DNA from: an uncultured Bacteroidota bacterium
GTDB lineage: Bacteria > Bacteroidota > Bacteroidia > Chitinophagales > Chitinophagaceae
Reading direction: 5' to 3'
Length of the DNA: 64,000 bases
Assembly: GCA_903927185.1 (NCBI GenBank)
Contig: CAIYLW010000003.1
Coordinates: 1-64,000, forward strand
Every line of letters starts with the position of its first letter. Positions within the stretch are counted from its first letter, which is position 1. Shown one piece after another: positions 36,992 to 46,501 of the stretch. A program made the position numbers and the translations under genes. The notes below the pieces were generated by a model. The model worked only from the letters and a program-made list of their open reading frames with translations, searched no databases and was not told where the DNA came from.

Positions 36992-37573
36992 ATGAAAACA
37001 TTGGAACATGTTTCAGACACCGAACTAATACGCTCCTTCCAAGAAGGGGATACGGAAGCTTTTGAAGTATTGATCTATCGATACAAAGACAAGATCTATT
37101 CTTCAATTCTCTTTTTTGTTAAAGATAGCTACCTCGCTGAAGATTTATTTCAGGATGTATTTATCAAAATTATCGATACTCTCAAAAATAAGCGTTATAC
37201 TGAAGAGGGCAAATTTTTACCTTGGGCTTTGCGTATTTCACATAACCTATGTGTAGATCATTTCCGCAAGGTTAAGCGTACACCTGCAATAAAAACCAGC
37301 GATAATAAAGATATTTTTGATGTGATCAACGTATATGAAGAAGGTGCTGATCAAAAGATCATGCAGAGTCAAAGCCACGATCGCGTAAGAATGATGCTAG
37401 AGTTATTGCCAGAAGAGCAAAGAGAAATCATCGTTCTTCGCCATTATGCAAACCTTAGTTTCAAGGAAATTGCCCAAATAACAAATTGTAGTATTAATAC
37501 TGCTTTGGGAAGAATGCGTTATGGCTTAATTAATTTAAGAAAGATGATGGCAGAAAAAAATATTGCTTTATAA
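36992..37573 (+). CDS. ECF-type RNA polymerase sigma factor
   Basis: 193 residues. Region 2 (about 25-95) includes YRYKDKIYSSILFFVKDSYLAEDLFQDVFIKI and WALRISHNLCVDHFRK; region 4 (about 128-185) includes LPEEQREIIVLRHYANLSFKEIAQITNCSINTALGRMRYGLINLRK. There is no region 1.1 or 3. The 249-bp divergent region shared with uvrA contains a small GCGA-TTTG-TCGC hairpin but no clear TAnnTTTG box. No FecR or other anti-sigma gene is adjacent, so it is unlikely to be a Sus-locus regulator. Its regulon cannot be told from sequence. Confidence 0.92.
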   Translation: MKTLEHVSDTELIRSFQEGDTEAFEVLIYRYKDKIYSSILFFVKDSYLAEDLFQDVFIKIIDTLKNKRYTEEGKFLPWALRISHNLCVDHFRKVKRTPAIKTSDNKDIFDVINVYEEGADQKIMQSQSHDRVRMMLELLPEEQREIIVLRHYANLSFKEIAQITNCSINTALGRMRYGLINLRKMMAEKNIAL

Positions 37574-37601
37574 AGTTGAAATTAAAAATTTAAAAGTCAA
37601 A
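37574..37601 (+). repeat. Stop-proximal heptad repeat after the sigma factor gene
   Basis: Beginning at the first base after the TAA stop: AGTTGAA, ATTAAAA, ATTTAAA, AGTCAAA, four heptads in phase. The last one forms part of the terminator stem below. Confidence 0.65.
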
Positions 37602-37632
37602 ACTAGATTCGATATCAGTTTTGGCTTTTTTT
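37592..37632 (+). terminator. Terminator of the sigma factor gene
   Basis: The stem AAAAGTCAAAACT/AGTTTTGGCTTTT (one G-T pair) encloses a 12-nt loop and is followed by a T-run. Confidence 0.75.
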
Positions 37633-37660
37633 ATGCTCCAACCAAATTAAGCTTGCTTTT

Positions 37661-37688
37661 TTTTGACTTTTGAATTTTGACTTTTGAA
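37661..37688 (-). repeat. Stop-proximal heptad repeat after dsbD
   Basis: Plus strand TTTTGAC-TTTTGAA-TTTTGAC-TTTTGAA: four heptads, two alternating types. In the sense of dsbD (minus) it begins 3 nt after the stop codon. It is the inverted counterpart of the tract after the convergent sigma gene. Confidence 0.8.
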
Positions 37689-37691
37689 TTA

Positions 37692-39677
37692 TTATTGTTT
37701 CTTTTCGAATGCCGCTTTCATAGCATCAAGGTGAGCAATGAACTTCTCTACATCTGGATCATAGCCATAATTAATATCGCTCAGTGGCTTACCAGTAAGA
37801 TCTAAAAATTTATAGAGTGGCTGTGCATTTAAACCAAATTTTGTTACTTCATATTCAAGGTTTAGTTCTCCTACAGTAGTTATTTTTTGTCCCGTTAAAT
37901 TGATTACCTGCTCATCATCGGTTAATTCGGTTGACTCATCTACGTATAAACTAATCAAAACAAAGTTTTCTTTTATTCTTTTTAAAACCTCTGGATTCTT
38001 CCATACCTGTTCTTCCATTTTTCTACAATTAGCGCAAGAATGACCAGTAAAATCAAGCATCACAGGCTTATTCAATACCTTAGCAGCAGCCATCCCCTCT
38101 TTCAAATCAAAATAAGCCACAAGCCCGAAAGGAACTTCTAATTTATCTACAAGTTTCTTAGGAGGCAATATATTTGATACAGCTGGTTTTACATTAAAAG
38201 ACACAGCGTGTAAATTGTCAATCTTATATTCTAAATTTTGCAAATTAAATTCTTGCGTAGTAGCTGGTGGAATAAAACCACTTAATAATTTAAGTGGTGC
38301 CCCTAATAAACCAGGTAACATATACAATGAAAAACAAAAAGCCATCATCGCAAAAAATAAGCGGGGTACACTTAGATAAGGCATTTCACTATCATGTGAG
38401 AATTTGAGTTTGCCTAAAAGATATAATCCCATTAATCCAAAAATCACTATCCAACAAACTAAAAAAACATCTCTATCTAACAAATGCCAATGATAGGCAA
38501 GATCTACATTCGACAAGAACTTCATTGCAAGTGCCAATTCAATAAAACCAAAAGTAACTTTAACAGAATTCAACCAGCCACCACTCTTTGGAAGTGAATG
38601 CATCATAGCAGGGAAAAATGCAAATAAAGAAAAAGGAAGGGCCAATCCTGCACCAAACCCAAGCATGCCGATAATTGGAGCGGAGCTAACACCATTTGTA
38701 CTAGTCTGACCCAATAAAGTTCCCACTAAAGGACCAGTGCATGAGAAAGATACAATTACTAATGTCATAGCCATGAAAAAGATACCTAACAATCCACCTT
38801 TCCCAGCTTTTTGATCTGCTTTATTTGCCCAACTATTAGGAAGCGTTAATTCAAAAGCGCCGAAGAATGATGTGGCAAATATGATGAAAATTATAAAAAA
38901 TAAAATATTAGAAACAGGGTGAGTGGAGATAGTATATAAAACCTTGTCGCCGAAAATAATTGTTAATAATAAAGTTGGAATCGTATAAATTGAAATAATA
39001 GAAATAGAATACCAAACCGCATTTCTAATACCTTCCACACGGGATTTGCTTCTCTTTAAAAAGAAACTAACTGTTACAGGTATTAAAGGGAATACACAAG
39101 GTGTAATGATGGCTAATAAGCCTGTTCCGAAACATATCAGAAAAATACTCCAAAGAGATTTAGATTTTACTTCTGAGGTTTTTGCATCATTTGATAAGGT
39201 TTCATTAGATGAATTTACTGTTACAGAAAATTTTTCTACACCACTTGGAAACTCTGTTCCGGATTTTGCCAGCCAAGTAAATTCACCTTTTATCTTTTTA
39301 ATTGTTGTATCTGAAATGTGCAAGAAAAATTGATATTCTACACTATCGTTAAAAACTCTGTAAGAGGCATCTGCTATGGCTTCTTTAATTAATTTCAAGC
39401 TGCCTATCTCTGGTATTGAATCAGTTTTATTTTGATATTTAAGTATCGAAGAATCGAGTTGTAAACTTGATACAAAAGGATCATCATTGGTTCTTTTCTT
39501 AACTGAGAAAAGCGATACATTCTTTGCGATGCTTGCTTTAATCTTTAATAACACTAACGAATCATTAACACGTTGTGTATTAAAAGCAAATTGCACAGGT
39601 TTTAGATCCTGTGCAACAACTTTATTGAATATTATAAGGCCGAATAAAATCAGTAGGCTATAAAATAGTTTTTTCAT
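37692..39677 (-). CDS. dsbD: Thiol:disulfide interchange protein DsbD (transmembrane and thioredoxin parts)
   Basis: 661 residues. Signal peptide; an N-terminal beta-domain (about 25-155) of DsbD-alpha type but without its Cys pair; then eight membrane helices (about 173-455) with the two redox cysteines of the CcdA family in LAIITPCVFPLIPV (Cys near 194) and VSFSCTGPLVG; finally a periplasmic thioredoxin domain (about 535-655) with LDFTGHSCANCRKME (CANC). It passes reducing power from cytosolic thioredoxin to the periplasm. The missing Cys pair of the alpha domain is supplied by the separate protein encoded 5 bp upstream (39683-40147). TlpA-like thioredoxin lipoproteins are possible clients. 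Confidence 0.92.
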   Translation of the reverse strand: MKKLFYSLLILFGLIIFNKVVAQDLKPVQFAFNTQRVNDSLVLLKIKASIAKNVSLFSVKKRTNDDPFVSSLQLDSSILKYQNKTDSIPEIGSLKLIKEAIADASYRVFNDSVEYQFFLHISDTTIKKIKGEFTWLAKSGTEFPSGVEKFSVTVNSSNETLSNDAKTSEVKSKSLWSIFLICFGTGLLAIITPCVFPLIPVTVSFFLKRSKSRVEGIRNAVWYSISIISIYTIPTLLLTIIFGDKVLYTISTHPVSNILFFIIFIIFATSFFGAFELTLPNSWANKADQKAGKGGLLGIFFMAMTLVIVSFSCTGPLVGTLLGQTSTNGVSSAPIIGMLGFGAGLALPFSLFAFFPAMMHSLPKSGGWLNSVKVTFGFIELALAMKFLSNVDLAYHWHLLDRDVFLVCWIVIFGLMGLYLLGKLKFSHDSEMPYLSVPRLFFAMMAFCFSLYMLPGLLGAPLKLLSGFIPPATTQEFNLQNLEYKIDNLHAVSFNVKPAVSNILPPKKLVDKLEVPFGLVAYFDLKEGMAAAKVLNKPVMLDFTGHSCANCRKMEEQVWKNPEVLKRIKENFVLISLYVDESTELTDDEQVINLTGQKITTVGELNLEYEVTKFGLNAQPLYKFLDLTGKPLSDINYGYDPDVEKFIAHLDAMKAAFEKKQ

Positions 39678-39682
39678 GCAGG

Positions 39683-40147
39683 TTATTGAATCTTAATGTC
39701 AAATGATTTTTTTGTTGGAGGCAAACACTGACTATCATCACAAACCATATATTCTACAGATCCACTGATATTAGTCTTAACTGCGCCTTTTAAACTAATA
39801 TTTTGTATAAATTGAACTTGCTCACTATAAAATAAAACTTCAACACCTTTAGGACTAAAATTCTTGTCAAGTGTTTTCTCAAGTTTGCCAATTTCTTTTA
39901 ATCTTCCAGCTGTTATTGTTATCAGTGGGTTTGAATTAATATTTATTTTAGTAGGTATTGGCCCCCCTTTAGGTGTGTTTTGGGAATAAATATGCCAAGG
40001 CTTAGGCACTGTTGCAGTTATTGTTAATTGGTAATTATTACCAGTTTGTTTAACAACTTCATATTTCCAACTAACAGGATCTTTGATTTGTGCAAACAAG
40101 CTTACCGAAACAATGATCCCCAAAAATGCAACTAATATTTTTTTCAT
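39683..40147 (-). CDS. Stand-alone DsbD N-terminal (alpha) domain protein
   Basis: 154 residues with signal peptide (MKKILVAFLGIIVSVSLFAQ). The mature part is one DsbD_N Ig-like domain: VPKPWHIYSQNTPKGGPIPTKI and, near the C-terminus, VCDDSQCLPP with the redox cysteine pair CX4C. In DsbD of Gammaproteobacteria this domain is fused to the membrane part and hands electrons to client proteins. Here it precedes dsbD by 5 bp, so the two proteins probably act together. The upstream purQ is 21 bp away in the same direction. Confidence 0.88.
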   Translation of the reverse strand: MKKILVAFLGIIVSVSLFAQIKDPVSWKYEVVKQTGNNYQLTITATVPKPWHIYSQNTPKGGPIPTKININSNPLITITAGRLKEIGKLEKTLDKNFSPKGVEVLFYSEQVQFIQNISLKGAVKTNISGSVEYMVCDDSQCLPPTKKSFDIKIQ

Positions 40148-40168
40148 TTCTTTTCTAAATTTTGATAA

Positions 40169-40828
40169 CTAGTTTAAGCCTAATAATTCGAAAACTTTTT
40201 TTCCATCCAAATTACTCAAGGCAGAGGAAGTAGCACGTTCAGGATGGGGCATCATACCAAAAACATTTTTGTTCTTATTAGCGATACCAGCAATATTTCT
40301 TATTGCACCATTAGGATTCGCAGTTTCGTCAAAATTGCCATTCTCATCACAATATCTAAAAATAACTTGGCCATTCTCTTCTAGTTCATTCAATGTTTTT
40401 TCATCTGCGTGAAAGCGGCCTTCCCCATGTGCAATAGGAATTTTCAATGCTTCCCCATTCTCATTTTTAATGTATACGTTTTTGCAAACAAATTGTTGAT
40501 TTGCATTTTGTAATAGTACCCCAGGTAATAATCCACTTTCACATAGAATTTGAAATCCATTACAAACACCCAAAACTTTTCCTCCCTTATTAGCAAATTC
40601 AATAACGCTTTTCATCATAGGGCTAAATCTGGCAATGGCTCCACAACGAAGATAGTCTCCATAAGAAAATCCTCCGGGTAAAACTATACAATCGTCTGTA
40701 GTAAACATGCTAAGATCTTGGTCTTTATGCCACAGCATAATAACTTCTTTTCCCAGGTCTTTTTGTAAAGAATCTTGCATATCCCTATCACAATTGGATC
40801 CAGGAAATACCACTACTCCAAACTTCAT
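40169..40828 (-). CDS. purQ: Phosphoribosylformylglycinamidine synthase, glutaminase subunit
   Basis: 219 residues. PurQ releases ammonia from glutamine for FGAM synthesis in purine biosynthesis and works with PurL and PurS. Class I glutamine amidotransferase motifs: [10 protein letters not shown] (start of the fold), [17 protein letters not shown], nucleophile Cys in [12 protein letters not shown] (about 88), and GMMPHPERA carrying the catalytic His. Normal small-subunit length, so PurL must be a separate gene; none is in the window. A possible -7 (TATCTTTG, 40878-40871) lies upstream, although transcription may also come from the genes at 40902-43428. Confidence 0.95.
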   Translation of the reverse strand: MKFGVVVFPGSNCDRDMQDSLQKDLGKEVIMLWHKDQDLSMFTTDDCIVLPGGFSYGDYLRCGAIARFSPMMKSVIEFANKGGKVLGVCNGFQILCESGLLPGVLLQNANQQFVCKNVYIKNENGEALKIPIAHGEGRFHADEKTLNELEENGQVIFRYCDENGNFDETANPNGAIRNIAGIANKNKNVFGMMPHPERATSSALSNLDGKKVFELLGLN

Positions 40829-40901
40829 ATATAAATTATTTTATCTTTAAAAAACTGCTACTCTTGGCTTCAAAGATAAAGCCTCGTGCGTTAAAGAATG
40901 C

Positions 40902-41885
40902 CTATTTTTTGATGAGTGCCCAATTATTGTGAACAACTAATATGATGCCAAGCCAGAAAAGCAGGTTAGGTAAAATTAATCGCTTGGGATAACCAAAAGC
41001 GTTGGCTACAAATGCGCTAAGAGGAATTAGGCAAAGTATCGCAGTATCCAAGCCAGCACCATCAAACAGGAAGGGTGCTATCACTAGAATTAACAGAAGT
41101 ACTAACATAACACTCCAATTCTTCCTGATTTGCATCACCATTCTATTATTATACTTCTGCCAATAAATCATTCCAGCTATAAGCGCTATAAATAAATATC
41201 CTAAGTTAATCCACATCCATAGGTTAGTTTGGAGAACTGGATATTGCAATCTCAAAATCGGAAGATAATGGGTAAAATTTTTAATTTGATTGTTTAGGAA
41301 TAAATATGAGGCCAAAAAATAATAAGGCAAAAGTATACCCATCAATAATAAAATCCATTCAACAATACGGAATGGACGAACTACGGCAAGAGCAAAAAGT
41401 ACTACCATGATCAGTATTGCGGTTGGATGATACGCCATGATAGTTAGTGACACAAGCATTCCGATATTAAACAATAATGTTCTTGGATTTTGATTATTGT
41501 ATAACCTACTTAAAAGGATAAAAATCCAGAGTACTAAAGAATTACTGATCAGTGCAGCAGAAATAGAATTCCATTGATTTATCATACCTGTAAAAAGTAT
41601 ATAAGTCATGGCAGTAATATAATTCGTTGATTGATACATTCTGAAATCAGTAAGTACCATATTCAATCGAATAGCTTGAATTAGTATAATCAGTTGAAAA
41701 GTAATAAAAAGAATGGTAGAGGAAATATTTGTTAAATAATTAGCAAGCAATATTGAAATAAAACCATCATTTTTATTCACTATTAATACTGGATCATTTA
41801 TAAATAGTTGGGCGTGTATTGCAATACAGAGTATTACAAGAAAAAAAATGTTAACGATCGATTTGTCTCGAAAAATAAATATCAC
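40902..41885 (-). CDS. DUF6427 family polytopic membrane protein
   Basis: 327 residues with about nine to ten hydrophobic helices from IVNIFFLVILCIAIHAQLF to LPNLLFWLGIILVVHN. The family is found in Bacteroidetes and lacks a known function; length and a helix-rich layout fit. A lysine/arginine-containing loop WQKYNNRMVMQIRKNW (about 243-258) is probably cytosolic. It begins 10 bp after the secreted-protein gene 41896-43428 and ends 73 bp before purQ. That order may reflect an operon, not a functional link. Confidence 0.75.
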   Translation of the reverse strand: MIFIFRDKSIVNIFFLVILCIAIHAQLFINDPVLIVNKNDGFISILLANYLTNISSTILFITFQLIILIQAIRLNMVLTDFRMYQSTNYITAMTYILFTGMINQWNSISAALISNSLVLWIFILLSRLYNNQNPRTLLFNIGMLVSLTIMAYHPTAILIMVVLFALAVVRPFRIVEWILLLMGILLPYYFLASYLFLNNQIKNFTHYLPILRLQYPVLQTNLWMWINLGYLFIALIAGMIYWQKYNNRMVMQIRKNWSVMLVLLLILVIAPFLFDGAGLDTAILCLIPLSAFVANAFGYPKRLILPNLLFWLGIILVVHNNWALIKK

Positions 41886-41895
41886 AGCTTATAAA

Positions 41896-43428
41896 TTAAA
41901 ATTCAATTTTTGCAAAACAGGTAGCACCACGTAATTGGCAAGGAATTATCAATTGCCTTGCACCTACTTGTTTTGCATGGCGTGTCATAAACTCATATCC
42001 ATTTTCAAGGTTCTTAAAAGTAGGATTTCTATCAATTTGACCGTCAGGCGAAAGGCTTTCATCAGTTAATATCATGTTGTGTTTTTCTTGGATATTGAAT
42101 ATAAAATGTGCTTTATCGCCGGTATTCAAAACACCATAACCAATAAAATTATCGGTATTGTCATCATATTGAGCTTTACGTATCACATTACTCCACTCTA
42201 CTTTACCCGAAGCATTAAATGAAATTAAAACAACATTATCAGCAAAATATCTCGTAACAGTATTGTTAGAATAAGTATTATATCTACCCCAAGGGTAATA
42301 ACCAAGCGGAGAATTATAAGAATAATAGTTATACGACATTGGAGTGTAAAATGGAGAGTTATTTAGGTAATCCCATCTTGACATTGTATTTCCCTTAGTA
42401 CTACTATATGCTGCTTCAGCCGAAATAAAAAATCCTCCATCTTTTTTTAAAATTATATTCTTCAAAAAGAAATCATTAAATGCAGTTTTAAGATTTCCAT
42501 CATTTTTAGCATCTGATCTAAATTCATCCGTAAATATCGTATTGAGTGTACTGAGAGATTTGTTTTGAAATTTATCCCAAACTGCAAAATAAAGACCCTC
42601 TACATTTCCCCTTCTTTGTTTACTGTAGAATGAACAAACAACATAGTGTTTGTTTAAATTATCCACCTTTAATCGAATATCATCCAGATAAATACCAGAA
42701 ATCTTTAAATCACGAATTAGTAGACTATCTGCATTGGCAGTTTTTGATATTATTGAAATCTTATTGATATTATCGTTCTGCGCAGTACCCGAGCCCTTAA
42801 TACATACAAGATCGCCTTCATTATCGAGTGCGAATTCTGTAAGAAAATCATTCCTTTCTGGCATTTTCACCACAATTCTTGAGCGCTTTTGAAGGTCGAG
42901 CTCTTTTGAGTAAAGTAATGTGGTGAGAATATGCGAACGATCATCTTTTGTTCTGACTTTCAACAGCATAATTTGCTGTTTATTTTCACTATTTAAAACA
43001 GTGTAAATTTTTGTAGTGTTAGTAAAACTAATATCAGCAGTAGTGTCTAGTAAAATGGGCTTATTAATAATTTTCCCTTTTTGATCAAGTTTGGCAACCA
43101 TTGCATAATAAATTCCTCTCTTTTGGTATTGATAAAACATATAAATGAAATCTGGGAATTGAATTAAATCAACATCCTGTACTTTGTCATTTATAAAGTC
43201 GAGTCTATTTTTCTCAATTTGTTTCATATCAGCATCGAGTACTGAGATGAAATGCATATTTTGATAGCTCTTATATACCAGAATATTTCCATTCATTTTT
43301 CCAACTACTTCAAAATTAACTGTTCTTGAGTCGTCTCTATCGGGTTCAGAATAAACTATCCGTTGCGCTTCTAATCCTGAACATATCAATAATATGCAGG
43401 CAAACAAAAGGAAAATGGTTTTTTGCAT
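41896..43428 (-). CDS. Secreted protein of unknown function
   Basis: 510 residues with a clear signal peptide (MQKTIFLLFACILLICSGLEAQ). The mature part is beta-rich with about evenly spaced hydrophobic strands (GKMNGNILVYKSYQNMHFISVLDADMKQIEKN, FIYMFYQYQKRGIYYAMVAKLDQKG), which suggests a beta-propeller, but I see no named repeat. A Tyr/Ser/Asn-rich stretch occurs at about 357-385 (YTPMSYNYYSYNSPLGYYP). The last residues ATCFAKIEF resemble an outer-membrane-type C-terminus only weakly. It is the first gene of the leftward group and is followed 10 bp later by the DUF6427 gene. Confidence 0.75.
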   Translation of the reverse strand: MQKTIFLLFACILLICSGLEAQRIVYSEPDRDDSRTVNFEVVGKMNGNILVYKSYQNMHFISVLDADMKQIEKNRLDFINDKVQDVDLIQFPDFIYMFYQYQKRGIYYAMVAKLDQKGKIINKPILLDTTADISFTNTTKIYTVLNSENKQQIMLLKVRTKDDRSHILTTLLYSKELDLQKRSRIVVKMPERNDFLTEFALDNEGDLVCIKGSGTAQNDNINKISIISKTANADSLLIRDLKISGIYLDDIRLKVDNLNKHYVVCSFYSKQRRGNVEGLYFAVWDKFQNKSLSTLNTIFTDEFRSDAKNDGNLKTAFNDFFLKNIILKKDGGFFISAEAAYSSTKGNTMSRWDYLNNSPFYTPMSYNYYSYNSPLGYYPWGRYNTYSNNTVTRYFADNVVLISFNASGKVEWSNVIRKAQYDDNTDNFIGYGVLNTGDKAHFIFNIQEKHNMILTDESLSPDGQIDRNPTFKNLENGYEFMTRHAKQVGARQLIIPCQLRGATCFAKIEF

Positions 43429-43448
43429 CTGGAAACTTATTTGTATTT

Positions 43449-43483
43449 CAAATGTACGGTAACTAGTTTTTAAGTGAATGCAA
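43449..43483 (-). promoter_or_regulatory. Promoter of the 43428-41896 gene group
   Basis: Minus strand: TACATTTG (43456-43449), 20 bp before the start codon, with TTG at 43483-43481. The 24-nt spacer is slightly long, so the -33 part is uncertain. Confidence 0.5.
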
Positions 43484-43546
43484 ATAAAAGGTAAAAAAAA
43501 CTATAAGAAAAAGCAGCTAAATGTATGGATGCAGTATTTTAACGGC

Positions 43547-43554
43547 TACATTTG
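43547..43554 (+). promoter_or_regulatory. -7 promoter element of kup
   Basis: TACATTTG fits TAnnTTTG, 35 bp before the GTG start of kup. No TTG at the -33 position. Confidence 0.45.
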
Positions 43555-43589
43555 ATTGATAATAGCTTTATTATCCCAACCCTACAATT

Positions 43590-45578
43590 GTGAGCAGCCA
43601 ATTCAATAAGGTTACCACCGCTGGTCTGATCATCGCGCTTGGTATTATTTATGGAGATATCGGAACCTCTCCTCTATATGTATTAAATGAAATTATCACT
43701 GGAAGAGTTATTTCTGAAGAGCTGATATTGGGCTCTTTATCATGCATTATTTGGACACTAACGCTACAAACAACTGTAAAATATGTTATCCTCACCCTCA
43801 AAGCAGACAATAGAGGAGAAGGCGGCATATTCAGTTTGTATGCTTTAGTACGCAGAAGAAAAAGATGGCTAGTATTACCTGCCATGATTGGAGGTGCGGC
43901 ACTTTTAGCTGATGGGATTATTACTCCACCAATAACCGTTACATCAGCCATTGAAGGGTTAAGACAATTACCTGCATTTAACGAAATTTCTCAAAATTCG
44001 ATTGTAGCTATTGTTGTTGCCATCATATCCTGCTTATTTTTTGTTCAGCAATTTGGTACCGCGTCAATAGGAAAGCTATTTGGACCAATTATGTTCATAT
44101 GGTTTTCTATGCTAGCTGTTTTGGGTTCATCACACCTGGTTGATGATATCTCTATTTTAAAATGTTTAAGTCCACATTATGCTTTTGAATTGTTGACTAA
44201 ATACCCCAAAGGGTTCTGGCTTTTAGGAGCCGTATTCCTTTGCACAACAGGGGCAGAAGCTTTGTATAGCGATCTAGGTCATTGTGGCAAGGGGAATATT
44301 CGCTATTCCTGGGTTTTTGTAAAGATCAGCCTAATACTAAACTATTTAGGACAGGGTGCTTGGTTACTTGCAAATCACAAAAACCAAATCATTCCTTTAC
44401 AGGAAATTACAAGTGGATTCAATCCATTTATCAGTATTATGCCGCAGTGGTTTAAATTGGTTGGTATTACTATTTCAACAATCGCAGCTATTATTGCGAG
44501 CCAAGCCTTGATCTCTGGATCTTTTACCCTTATTAGTGAAGCCATGAGATTAAACTTATGGCCAAAGATGAAAATTCAATATCCTACAGAAGAAAAAGGG
44601 CAGTTATACATTCCAGGTATCAGTCTTCTTTTATTCATTGGTTGTATTGGGGTTGTTTTATATTTCCAGAAGTCTTCAAACATGGGAGCCGCATATGGGT
44701 TAGCTATAACACTGTGCATGATTAGTACTTCCATTCTCTTCGCAAATTTCTTGGTGAGCAAAAGGGTTTTCCCTCTTTGGATCTATATTTATTTGGGTAC
44801 TTATTTTGCTATTGAAGTTTCCTTCCTTATTGCCAACCTGCAGAAATTTCTGCATGGGGGATATGTTACTTTAATCGTTGGAGGTGGGTTATTTTCTGTG
44901 ATGTATGTGTGGTATAGAAGTCGCAAGATTAAGAACCGTTATGTAGAATTTGTACGAATGGATCAATATATTCCAATGATTCAGGAATTGAGTACGGACC
45001 AAACAATTACAAAATATTCTACACATTTAATATATATGACAAGCGCTACTAATCCAAAAGAAATTGAGCACAAAATCATTTATTCGATAATGAATAAAAA
45101 ACCTAAGAGAGCAGACATTTATTGGTTTGTGCACGTTGATGTCTTGGATGATCCTTATACCTGTGAATATTCAGTAGAGCATATAATTCCTAATGATATT
45201 ATACGTGTAGAATTCAGACTTGGATTCAGAGTAGAGCAGAAGATTAATCTGATGTTCAGAAAGGTTGTGGAAGAATTGGTTAGCAACAAAGAAGTAAACA
45301 TTATTAGCCGCTTTGAGAGTTTGGAACGCAATAATGTGGTAGGCGATTTCCAATTTATTGTTTTGGAAAAATATCTAAGTCAGGATAATGAACTTCCAAT
45401 TTTTGAAAGAATTATTATGAAGCTATATTTCTGGTTAAAAGAAATTAGCCTGGGTGAAGAGCGAGGCTTCGGATTAGATCCAAGCAATGTTACTGTTGAG
45501 AAATTTCCATTAATAGTTGCTCCTATTTCAAAATTGAATCTAAAACGTGTCTACCACTCTTCATCTGAATACGAATAA
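43590..45578 (+). CDS. kup: Kup/HAK-type potassium uptake protein
   Basis: 662 residues, start GTG. Proton-coupled potassium symporter in the inner membrane. The family opening ALGIIYGDIGTSPLYVLNEI (about 16-35) and the signature RGEGGIFSLYAL are present, followed by about 12 membrane helices (LPAMIGGAALLADGIITPPITVTSAIEGL, GAVFLCTTGAEALYSDLGHCG, GSFTLISEAMRLNLWPKMKI). The hydrophilic C-terminal domain starts near residue 450. Length is normal for bacterial Kup. No regulatory kdp or trk gene is nearby. Confidence 0.95.
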   Translation: MSSQFNKVTTAGLIIALGIIYGDIGTSPLYVLNEIITGRVISEELILGSLSCIIWTLTLQTTVKYVILTLKADNRGEGGIFSLYALVRRRKRWLVLPAMIGGAALLADGIITPPITVTSAIEGLRQLPAFNEISQNSIVAIVVAIISCLFFVQQFGTASIGKLFGPIMFIWFSMLAVLGSSHLVDDISILKCLSPHYAFELLTKYPKGFWLLGAVFLCTTGAEALYSDLGHCGKGNIRYSWVFVKISLILNYLGQGAWLLANHKNQIIPLQEITSGFNPFISIMPQWFKLVGITISTIAAIIASQALISGSFTLISEAMRLNLWPKMKIQYPTEEKGQLYIPGISLLLFIGCIGVVLYFQKSSNMGAAYGLAITLCMISTSILFANFLVSKRVFPLWIYIYLGTYFAIEVSFLIANLQKFLHGGYVTLIVGGGLFSVMYVWYRSRKIKNRYVEFVRMDQYIPMIQELSTDQTITKYSTHLIYMTSATNPKEIEHKIIYSIMNKKPKRADIYWFVHVDVLDDPYTCEYSVEHIIPNDIIRVEFRLGFRVEQKINLMFRKVVEELVSNKEVNIISRFESLERNNVVGDFQFIVLEKYLSQDNELPIFERIIMKLYFWLKEISLGEERGFGLDPSNVTVEKFPLIVAPISKLNLKRVYHSSSEYE

Positions 45579-45663
45579 CCTTTATTTATTACAGGCTTGA
45601 TTTACAAAGGGAAAATTGTATCTTTCTTAAGCAGACAATTTCTAAAAAGTCTGTTCAAGCCGA

Positions 45664-46452
45664 TTGTCAATAACTTTTTTTTATATCATTTTGCTATATG
45701 GAGCAATCCTATTAATTGCCTATTTGGTTCAAGAGAAATTTATTTTTAAGCCTGAAAAACTTCCACAAGACTTTAAGTTCAAATACGATGCTCCTTTTGA
45801 AGAATTATTTTTTGATGTAACGCCAGGTGTTCGAATTAACGGGCTTCATTTTTATTGCAATGAACCTAAAGGACTCATACTTTATTTTCATGGTAATTCT
45901 AGAAGCATTAAAGGTTGGGCAAAATATGCCCGGGATTTTTATAGATTTCAATATGATGTAGTATTAGTTGATTATAGGGGTTTTGGGAAAAGCACCGGTA
46001 AAAGAAGTGAGAATGAAATGTTGAATGATATGCAGTTTGTTTATGAGCAATTATTAAAAAAATGTCCGGAACACCATTTGTTGGTTTATGGAAGAAGTAT
46101 GGGGAGCGGTTTTGCTACTAAAATTGCTGCAGACAATTCGCCAAGATATCTAATATTAGATGCCCCTTATTACAGTTTTATAAAAGTAGCGGAAAGATTT
46201 TTACCAATCTTGCCACATCGTTGGTGGTTGCGTTATAAACTAAGAACGGACCAATGGATACGCAAAGTTAATTGCCATACCTATATTATTCATGGAACCA
46301 AGGATTTGTTAATACCTATTTCTCAAAGTGAAAAATTGCATGCAATAAGTCCGCATAAAATTACCCTAATCCGAATTCATGGTGGTGGACATAATAACTT
46401 ACCCTCTTATAATGAATATCATAATTTCATACGTGACATTCTAAAATACTAA
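45664..46452 (+). CDS. Membrane-anchored alpha/beta hydrolase (first of a tandem pair)
   Basis: 262 residues with a TTG start; no ATG is available before the hydrophobic N-terminus (FFYIILLYGAILLIAYLVQ), which should anchor the protein in the membrane. Hydrolase motifs: LILYFHGNSRSIKGWAKYA (oxyanion region), VDYRGFGKSTG, nucleophile Ser in VYGRSMGSGFA, Asp in IIHGTKDLLIP, His in GGGHNNLP. It resembles the FrsA/BAAT-like 'serine aminopeptidase S33' group; the substrate is unknown. The 5' region 45594-45661 can form an extended GGCTTGA/TCAAGCC hairpin ending at the start codon. Confidence 0.8.
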   Translation: MSITFFYIILLYGAILLIAYLVQEKFIFKPEKLPQDFKFKYDAPFEELFFDVTPGVRINGLHFYCNEPKGLILYFHGNSRSIKGWAKYARDFYRFQYDVVLVDYRGFGKSTGKRSENEMLNDMQFVYEQLLKKCPEHHLLVYGRSMGSGFATKIAADNSPRYLILDAPYYSFIKVAERFLPILPHRWWLRYKLRTDQWIRKVNCHTYIIHGTKDLLIPISQSEKLHAISPHKITLIRIHGGGHNNLPSYNEYHNFIRDILKY

Positions 46453-46501
46453 CCCTCTATTAATCAGATTTAATCCTTTAGTTTCGCAGATATTGGTAAA
46501 A

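Noticed and set aside
36992-37573. ECF sigma factor as regulator of the Sus loci
   Set aside because: No FecR gene is adjacent, it is over 20 kb away, and neither SusC has the STN signalling domain required for that circuit.
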